DNA from: Megachile rotundata
Lineage: Eukaryota; Arthropoda; Insecta; Hymenoptera; Megachilidae
Direction: 5' to 3'
Assembly: GCF_050947335.1 (NCBI RefSeq)
Contig: NW_027474228.1
Location: 1-64,000, forward strand
Length of the DNA stretch: 64,000 nucleotides
Shown here: piece after piece, positions 55,303 through 64,000 of the stretch
Position numbering within the stretch: position 1 is the stretch's first letter
Layout of the letters: the number at the start of each line of letters is the position of its first letter
Notes under the pieces: model-generated
Database searches by the model: none
What the model was told of the DNA's origin: nothing
Seen by the model: only the letters and a program-made list of their open reading frames with translations
Made by a program: the position numbers and the translations under genes

Positions 55303-56079
55303 TAATAAGTATAGTATTTGTCGTTCTCTCGATCATATAAGCATAATATGGCTAATAATATGAGTTAGATTGATAATACTAAGAGGAGTGAGTATAGTAA
55401 TTCTCATTCTATCGATCATATAAGCATAATATGGCTAATAATATGAGTTAGATTGATAATAATAAGGGTAATAAGTATAGTAATTGTCGTTCTATCGATC
55501 ATATAAGCACAATATGGTTAATAATATGAGTTAGATTGATAATAGTGAGTGTAATAAATATAGTAATTGTCGTTCTGTCGCTCATATAAGCACAATATGG
55601 TTAATAATATGAGTTAGATTGATAATAATAAGAGTAATAAGTATAGTAATTGTCGTTCTATCGATCATATATGCATAATATGGTTAATAATATGAGTTAG
55701 ATTGATAATAGTGAGTGTAATAAGTATAGTGAATGTCGTTCTATCGATCATATCAGCATAATATGGCTAATAATATGAGTTAGATTCATAATAATAAGAG
55801 TAATAAGTATAGTAATTGTCGTTCTATCGATCATATTAGCATAATATGGTTAATAAAATGAGTTAGATTGATAATAATAAGAGTAATAAGTATAGTATTT
55901 GTCGTTCTCTCGATCATATAAGCATAATATGGCTAATAATATGAGTTAGATTGATAATACTAAGAGGAGTGAGTATAGTAATTCTCATTCTATCGATCAT
56001 ATAAGCATAATATGGCTAATAATATGAGTTAGATTGATAATAATAAGGGTAATAAGTATAGTAATTGTCGTTCTATCGA

Positions 56080-59000
56080 TCATTTAAGCATAATATGGCG
56101 AATAATATGAGTTGGGTTGATAAAAATAAGAATAATAAGTATAGTAATTGTCGTTCTATCGATCATATCAGTATAATATGGGTAATAATATGAGTAGGAT
56201 TGATAATAATAAGAGTAATGAGTATAGTAATTGTAGTTCTATCGATCATTTAAGCATAATATGGCTAATAATATGGGTTAGATTGATGAAAATAAGAGTA
56301 ATGAGTATAGTAATTGTCGTACTATCGATCATATAAGCATAATATGGCTAATAATATGAGTTAGATTGGTAATAATAAGTGTAATAAGTATAGTAATTGT
56401 CGTTCTATCGATCATATCTGCATAATATGGTTAATAATATGAGTTAGATTGACAACAATAAGAGTAATGAGTATAGTAATTGTCGTACTATCGATCATAT
56501 AAGCATAATATGGCTTATCATGTGAGTTAGATTGATAATAGTGAGTGCAATAAATATAGTAATTGTCGTTCTATCGCTCATATAAGCACAATATGGCTAA
56601 TAATATGAGTTAGATTGATAATAATAAGAGTAATAAGTATAGTAATTGTCGTTCTATAGATCATATAAGCATAATAGGGCTAATAATATGAGTTAGATTG
56701 ATAATAATAAGTGTAATAAGTATAGTAATTGTCGTTCTATCGATCATATCTGCGTAATATGGTTAATAATATGAGTTAGATTTATAATAGTGAGTGTAAT
56801 AAGTATAGTGAATGTCGTTCTATCGATCATATCAGCATAATATGGGTAATAATATGAGTTGGATTGATAATAATAAGAGTAATGAGTATAGTAATTGCAG
56901 TTCTATCGATCATATAAGCATAATATGGCTAATAATATGAGTTGGGTTGATAAAAATAAGAATAATAAGTATAGTAATTGTCGTTATATCGATCATATAA
57001 CCATAATATGGCTAATAGCATGAGTTAGATTGATAATAATAAGAGTAATGAGTATAGTAATTGTCGTTCTATCGATCATATCTGCATAATATGGTTAATA
57101 ATATGAGTTAGATTGATAACAGTGAGTGTAATAAATATAGTAATTGTCGTTCTATCGCTCATATAAGCACAATATGGCTAATAATATGAGTTAGATTCAT
57201 AATAATAAGAGTAATAAGTATAGTAATTGTCGTTCTATCGATCATTTAAGCATAATATGGCGAATAATATGAGTTGGGTTGATAAAAATAAGAATAATAA
57301 GTATAGTAATTGTCGTTCTATCGATCATATCAGTATAATATGGGTAATAATATGAGTAGGATTGATAATAATAAGAGTAATGAGTATAGTAATTGTAGTT
57401 CTATCCATCATTTAAGCATAATATGGCTAATAATATGGGTTAGATTGATGAAAATAAGAGTAATGAGTATAGTGATTGTAGTTCTATCGATCATATCTGC
57501 ATAATATGGTTAATAATATGAGTTAGATTGATAATAATAAGAGTAATAAGTATAGTATTTGTCGTTCTATCGATCATATAAGCATAATATGGCTAATAAT
57601 ATGAGTTAGATTGATAATAATAAGAGTAATAAGTATAGTAATTGTCGTTCTATCGATCATTTAAGCATAATATGGCTAATAATATTAGTCAGATTGGTAA
57701 TAATAACAGTAATAGGTATAGTAATTGTCGTTCTATCGACAATATAAGCATAATATGGCTAATAATATGAGTTAGATTGATAATACTAAGAGTAGTGAGT
57801 ATAGTAATTCTCGTTCTATCGATCATATAAGCATAATATGGCTAATAATATGATGTTAGATTGATAATAATGAGAGTAATAAGTATAGTAACTGTCGTTC
57901 TATCGATCATATAAGCATAATATGGCTAATAATACGAGTTAGATTGATAATAATAAGAGTAATGAGCATAGTGATTGTAGTTCTATCGATCATATCTGCA
58001 TAATATGGTTAATAATATGAGTTAGATTGATAATAATAAGAGTAATAAGTATAGTATTTGTCGTTCTATCGATCATATAAGCATAATATGGCTAATAATA
58101 TTAGTTAGATTGATAATAATAAGAGTAATAAGTATAGTAATTGTCGTTCTATCGATCATATCTGCATAATATGGTTAATAATATGAGTTAGATTGATAAT
58201 AGTGAGTGTAATGAGTATAGTGAATGTCGTTCTATCGATCATATCAGCATAATATGGGTAATAATATGAGTTGGATTGATAATAATAAGAGTAATGAGTA
58301 TAGTAATTGTAGTTCTATCGATCATATAAGCATAATGTGGCTAATAATATGAGTCAGATTCATAATAATAAGAGTAATAAGTATAGTAATTGTCGTTCTA
58401 TCGATCATATAAGCATAATATGGCTAATAATATGAGTTAGATTTACAATAATAAGAGTAATAAGTATAGTAATTGTCGTTCTATCGATCATATAAGCACA
58501 ATATGGCTAATAATATGAGTTAGATTGATAATAATAAGAGTAATAAGTATAGTAATTGTCGTTCTATCGATCATATCTGCATAATATGGTTAATAATATG
58601 AGTTAGATTGATAACAATAAGAGTAATGAGTATAGTAATTGTCGTACTATCGATCATATAAGCATAATATGGCTTATCATGTGAGTTAGATTGATAATAG
58701 TGAGTGCAATAAATATAGTAATTGTCGTTCTATCGCTCATATAAGGACAATATGGCTAATAATATGAGTTAGATTGATAATAATAAGAGTAATAAGTATA
58801 GTAATTGTCGTTCTATAGATCATATAAGCATAATAGGGCTAATAATATGAGTTAGATTGATAATAATAAGTGTAATAAGTATAGTAATTGTCGTTCTATC
58901 GATCATATCTGCATAATATGGTTAATAATATGAGTTAGATTGATAATAGTGAGTGTAATAAATATAGTAATTGTCGTTCTATCGATCATATAAGCATAAT

Positions 59001-62000
59001 ATGGTTAATAATATGAGTTAGAATGATAATAATAAGAGTAATAAGTATAGTAATTGTCGTTCTATCGATCATATCTGCATAATATGGTTAATAATATGAG
59101 TTAGATTTATAATAGTGAGTGTAATAAGTATAGTGAACGTCGTTCTATCGATCATATCAGCATAATGTGGGTAATAATATGAGTTGGATTGATAATAATA
59201 AGAGTAATGAGTATAGTAATTGTAGTTCTATCGGTCATATAAGCATAATATGGCTAATAATATGAGTAAGATTCATAATAATAAGAGTAATAAGTATAGT
59301 AATTGTCGTTCTATCGATCATTTAAGCATAATATGGCGAATAATATGAGTTGGGTTGATAAAAATAAGAATAATAAGTATAGTATTGTCGTTCTATCGAT
59401 CATATAAGCATAATATGGCTAATAATATGAGTTAGGTTGATAATAACAAGAGTAATAAGTATAGTAAATGTCGTGCTATCGATCATATCTGCATAATATG
59501 GTTAATAATATGAGTTAGATTGATAATAGTGAGTGTAATAAGTATAGTAATTGTCGTTCTGTCGATCATATTAGCATAATATGGTTAATAAAATGAGTTA
59601 GATTGATAATAATAAGAGTAATAAGTATAGTATTTGTCGTTCTCTCGATCATATAAGCATAATATGGCTAATAATATGAGTTAGAGTGATAATACTAAGA
59701 GGAGTGAGTATAGTAATTCTCATTCTATCGATCATATAAGCATAATAGGGCTAATAATATGAGTTAGATTGATAATAATAAGTGTAATAAGTATAGTAAT
59801 TGTCGTTCTATCGATCATATCTGCGTAATATGGTTAATAATATGAGTTAGATTTATAATAGTGAGTGTAATAAGTATAGTGAATGTCGTTCTATCGATCA
59901 TATCAGCATAATATGGGTAATAATATGAGTTGGATTGATAATAATAAGAGTAATGAGTATAGTAATTGCAGTTCTATCGATCATATAAGCATAATATGGC
60001 TAATAATATGAGTTGGGTTGATAAAAATAAGAATAATAAGTATAGTAATTGTCGTTATATCGATCATATAACCATAATATGGCTAATAGCATGAGTTAGA
60101 TTGATAATAATAAGAGTAATGAGTATAGTAATTGTCGTTCTATCGATCATATCTGCATAATATGGTTAATAATATGAGTTAGATTGATAACAGTGAGTGT
60201 AATAAATATAGTAATTGTCGTTCTATCGCTCATATAAGCACAATATGGCTAATAATATGAGTTAGATTCATAATAATAAGAGTAATAAGTATAGTAATTG
60301 TCGTTCTATCGATCATTTAAGCATAATATGGCGAATAATATGAGTTGGGTTGATAAAAATAAGAATAATAAGTATAGTAATTGTCGTTCTATCGATCATA
60401 TCAGTATAATATGGGTAATAATATGAGTAGGATTGATAATAATAAGAGTAATGAGTATAGTAATTGTAGTTCTATCGATCATTTAAGCATAATATGGCTA
60501 ATAATATGGGTTAGATTGATGAAAATAAGAGTAATGAGTATAGTGATTGTAGTTCTATCGATCATATCTGCATAATATGGTTAATAATATGAGTTAGATT
60601 GATAATAATAAGAGTAATAAGTATAGTATTTGTCGTTCTATCGATCATATAAGCATAATATGGCTAATAATATGAGTTAGATTGATAATAATAAGAGTAA
60701 TAAGTATAGTAATTGTCGTTCTATCGATCATTTAAGCATAATATGGCTAATAATATTAGTCAGATTGGTAATAATAACAGTAATAAGTATAGTAATTGTC
60801 GTTCTATCGACAATATAAGCATAATATGGCTAATAATATGAGTTAGATTGATAATACTAAGAGTAGTGAGTATAGTAATTCTCGTTCTATCGATCATATA
60901 AGCATAATATGGCTAATAATATGATGTTAGATTGATAATAATGAGAGTAATAAGTATAGTAACTGTCGTTCTATCGATCATATAAGCATAATATGGCTAA
61001 TAATACGAGTTAGATTGATAATAATAAGAGTAATGAGCATAGTGATTGTAGTTCTATCGATCATATCTGCATAATATGGTTAATAATATGAGTTAGATTG
61101 ATAATAATAAGAGTAATAAGTATAGTATTTGTCGTTCTATCGATCATATAAGCATAATATGGCTAATAATATTAGTTAGATTGATAATAATAAGAGTAAT
61201 AAGTATAGTAATTGTCGTTCTATCGATCATATCTGCATAATATGGTTAATAATATGAGTTAGATTGATAATAGTGAGTGTAATAAGTATAGTGAATGTCG
61301 TTCTATCGATCATATCAGCATAATATGGGTAATAATATGAGTTGGATTGATAATAATAAGAGTAATGAGTATAGTAATTGTAGTTCTATCGATCATATAA
61401 GCATAATGTGGCTAATAATATGAGTCAGATTCATAATAATAAGAGTAATAAGTATAGTAATTGTCGTTCTATCGATCATATAAGCATAATATGGCTAATA
61501 ATATGAGTTTGATTTACAATAATAAGAGTAATAAGTATAGTAATTGTCGTTCTATCGATCATATCTGCATAATATGGTTAATAATATGAGTTAGATTGAT
61601 AACAATAAGAGTAATGAGTATAGTAATTGTCGTACTATCGATCATATAAGCATAATATGGCTTATCATGTGAGTTAGATTGATAATAGTGAGTGCAATAA
61701 ATATAGTAATTGTCGTTCTATCGCACATATAAGGACAATATGGCTAATAATATGAGTTAGATTGATAATAATAAGAGTAATAAGTATAGTAATTGTCGTT
61801 CTATAGATCATATAAGCATAATAGGGCTAATAATATGAGTTAGATTGATAATAATAAGTGTAATAAGTATAGTAATTGTCGTTCTATCGATCATATCTGC
61901 ATAATATGGTTAATAATATGAGTTAGATTGATAATAGTGAGTGTAATAAATATAGTAATTGTCGTTCTATCGATCATATAAGCATAATATGGTTAATAAT

Positions 62001-63383
62001 ATGAGTTAGAATGATAATAATAAGAGTAATAAGTATAGTAATTGTCGTTCTATCGATCATATCTGCATAATATGGTTAATAATATGAGTTAGATTTATAA
62101 TAGTGAGTGTAATAAGTATAGTGAATGTCGTTCTATCGATCATATCAGCATAATGTGGGTAATAATATGAGTTGGATTGATAATAATAAGAGTAATGAGT
62201 ATAGTAATTGTAGTTCTATCGGTCATATAAGCATAATATGGCTAATAATATGAGTAAGATTCATAATAATAAGAGTAATAAGTATAGTAATTGTCGTTCT
62301 ATCGATCATTTAAGCATAATATGGCGAATAATATGAGTTGGGTTGATAAAAATAAGAATAATAAGTATAGTATTGTCGTTCTATCGATCATATAAGCATA
62401 ATATGGCTAATAATATGAGTTAGGTTGATAATAACAAGAGTAATAAGTATAGTAAATGTCGTGCTATCGATCATATCTGCATAATATGGTTAATAATATG
62501 AGTTAGATTGATAATAGTGAGTGTAATAAGTATAGTAATTGTCGTTCTGTCGATCATATTAGCATAATATGGTTAATAAAATGAGTTAGATTGATAATAA
62601 TAAGAGTAATAAGTATAGTATTTGTCGTTCTCTCGATCATATAAGCATAATATGGCTAATAATATGAGTTAGATTGATAATACTAAGAGGAGTGAGTATA
62701 GTAATTCTCATTCTATCGATCATATAAGCATAATATGGCTAATAATATGAGTTAGATTGATAATAATAAGGGTAATAAGTATAGTAATTGTCGTTCTATC
62801 GATCATATAAGCACAATATGGTTAATAATATGAGTTAGATTGATAATAGTGAGTGTAATAAATATAGTAATTGTCGTTCTGTCGCTCATATAAGCACAAT
62901 ATGGTTAATAATATGAGTTAGATTGATAATAATAAGAGTAATAAGTATAGTAATTGTCGTTCTATCGATCATATATGCATAATATGGTTAATAATATGAG
63001 TTAGATTGATAATAGTGAGTGTAATAAGTATAGTGAATGTCGTTCTATCGATCATATCAGCATAATATGGCTAATAATATGAGTTAGATTCATAATAATA
63101 AGAGTAATAAGTATAGTAATTGTCGTTCTATCGATCATATTAGCATAATATGGTTAATAAAATGAGTTAGATTGATAATAATAAGAGTAATAAGTATAGT
63201 ATTTGTCGTTCTCTCGATCATATAAGCATAATATGGCTAATAATATGAGTTAGATTGATAATACTAAGAGGAGTGAGTATAGTAATTCTCATTCTATCGA
63301 TCATATAAGCATAATATGGCTAATAATATGAGTTAGATTGATAATAATAAGGGTAATAAGTATAGTAATTGTCGTTCTATCGA
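56080..63383 (+). repeat. Domain III HOR, second full 88-monomer copy (empty site)
   Basis: This is the sister of 48580-56079, with the same 14 + 37 + about 37 organisation (56148, 57310 and 60381 start the parts) and the same half-specific variants. At 62598-62606 it has a single intact TAATAAGAG where the sister carries the 257-bp transposon between two copies of that 9-mer. The first 68 bp (56080-56147) match the lead-in of the truncated copy at 43950-44017. After 63383 the neighbour order changes. Confidence 0.85.
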
Positions 63384-64000
63384 TCATATAAGCACAATAT
63401 GGTTAATAATATGAGTTAGATTGATAATAGTGAGTGTAATAAATATAGTAATTGTCGTTCTATCGCTCATATAAGCACAATATGGTTAATAATATGAGTT
63501 AGATTGATAATAATAAGAGTAATAAGTATAGTAATTGTCGTTCTATCGATCATATAAGCATAATATGGCTAATAATATGAGTAAGATTCATAATAATAAG
63601 AGTAATAAGTATAGTAATTGTCGTTCTATCGATCATATAAGCATAATATGGCTAATAATATGAGTAAGATTCATAATAATAAGAGTAATAAGTATAGTAA
63701 TTGTCGTTCTATCGATCATATAAGCATAATATGGCTAATAATATGAGTTAGAGTGATAATACTAAGAAGAAGTAGTGAGTATAGTAATTCTCATTCTATC
63801 GATCATGTAAGCATAATATGGCTAATAATATGAGTTAGATTGATAATAATGAGAGTAATAAGTATAGTAACTGTCGTTCTATCGATCATATAAGCATAAT
63901 ATGGCTAATAATATGAGTTAGAGTGATAATACTAAGAGTAGTGAGTATAGTAATTCTCATTCTATCGATCATGTAAGCATAATATGGCTAATAATATGAG
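63384..64000 (+). repeat. Satellite tail with a monomer and a dimer duplication
   Basis: Beyond the second 88-monomer unit the order changes. A GTAAGATTCATAATAATAAG monomer is repeated at once (about 63551 and 63634, offset 83 bp). Then the dimer of a GAGTGATAATACTAAG monomer and an AACTGTCG monomer occurs at about 63739 and 63909. The offset there is 170 rather than 166 bp because ACTAAGAAGAAGTAGTG near 63760 carries a private 4-bp insertion. The array runs off the end of the window. Confidence 0.78.

Larger units (their letters stand above)
48580..56079 (+). repeat. Domain III HOR, full 88-monomer copy carrying the MITE
   Basis: This full unit consists of a 14-monomer lead, a 37-monomer half starting near 49742 and a second half starting at 52811. 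Without the 266 bp added by the transposon its period is 7302-7304 bp, or 88 monomers. It matches 56148-63383 throughout; the offset is 7568-7570 bp before 55036 and 7304 bp after 55303. Halves can be told apart: AGTGAACGTCG, TAATGAGTATAGTGAA and CAGTAATAGGTATAG mark the first; GAGTTTGATTTAC and CGCACATATAAGG mark the second. Between 49.2 and 51.7 kb it has many private single-base indels. Confidence 0.85.
1..64000 (+). repeat. 83-bp AT-rich satellite array, head to tail
   Basis: The window is a tandem array of an 83-bp monomer; the first two copies start at 1 and 84. Landmarks in order within a monomer are AGTTAGATTGATAATAATAA, then TATAGTAATT, GTCGTTCTATCGATCATATA, and AATAATATG at the end. 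The consensus has 20 G or C in 83 positions. About 768 monomers fit once the insertion at 55037-55293 and its duplicated target are removed. Every copy I read has the same orientation. Copies differ at a limited set of positions (for example GTCG/GTAG/CTCG, GATCATAT/GCTCATAT, GGCTAAT/GGTTAAT/GGGTAAT), and these variants recur in blocks, giving higher-order repeats. Such arrays are typical of eukaryotic centromeric, pericentromeric or subtelomeric heterochromatin; location and organism cannot be read from the sequence. No gene lies inside. Confidence 0.98.

Noticed and set aside
1..64000. CRISPR-like array of short regular repeats
   Set aside because: The whole 83-bp period is repeated, with no unique spacers between constant repeats, no leader and no cas genes. 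The length and AT-rich monomer variants fit eukaryotic satellite DNA.

Overview
The whole window is one uninterrupted block of eukaryotic satellite DNA. A head-to-tail tandem repeat with an 83-bp monomer, about 24% G+C, fills all 64 kb (about 768 monomers, all read in the same orientation). A single foreign sequence interrupts it: a 257-bp palindromic transposable element at 55037-55293, flanked by a 9-bp target-site duplication. I found no protein-coding gene, tRNA, rRNA, CRISPR array or bacterial-type regulatory signal. The open frames of 61-64 codons are by-products of the repeat: 83 is not a multiple of 3, so each monomer shifts frame, and an occasional variant removes a stop. The organism is a eukaryote. 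The AT-rich satellite and the MITE would fit an insect or other invertebrate, but the sequence does not prove this. Pericentromeric or other heterochromatic location is inference.

Layout. Above the 83-bp level, monomers come in recognisable variants that recur in fixed order, forming higher-order repeats (HORs). Domain I (1 to about 22.3 kb) is a mosaic of blocks of 1-2 kb recurring at spacings of 21, 25, 29-30, 37, 48 and 102 monomers. Domain II (about 22.3-43.9 kb) consists of long related units; a once-per-unit marker lies at 23181, 28492, 34051 and 40938, so the unit grew from 64 to 67 to 83 monomers. It also holds local 2-, 8- and 18-monomer duplications. Domain III (about 43.9-64 kb) is the most regular: an 88-monomer (7304-bp) unit built as 14 + 37 + about 37 monomers, present nearly twice (48.6-56.1 and 56.1-63.4 kb) and preceded by a 55-monomer truncated copy (44.0-48.6 kb).

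The transposon lies in the first full 88-monomer unit only. The sister site at 62598-62606 is empty and carries a single copy of the 9-bp target, which confirms both the element boundaries and the target-site duplication. Length accounting agrees: sister copies are 7570 bp apart before the insertion and 7304 bp after it, a difference of 266 = 257 + 9.

Most of the biology here is repeat dynamics: unequal exchange or replication-based amplification at several scales, plus one transposition. Two clusters of private small indels (about 4.0-4.6 kb and 47.6-51.7 kb) may be assembly or consensus errors. I found no convincing undescribed molecular system.
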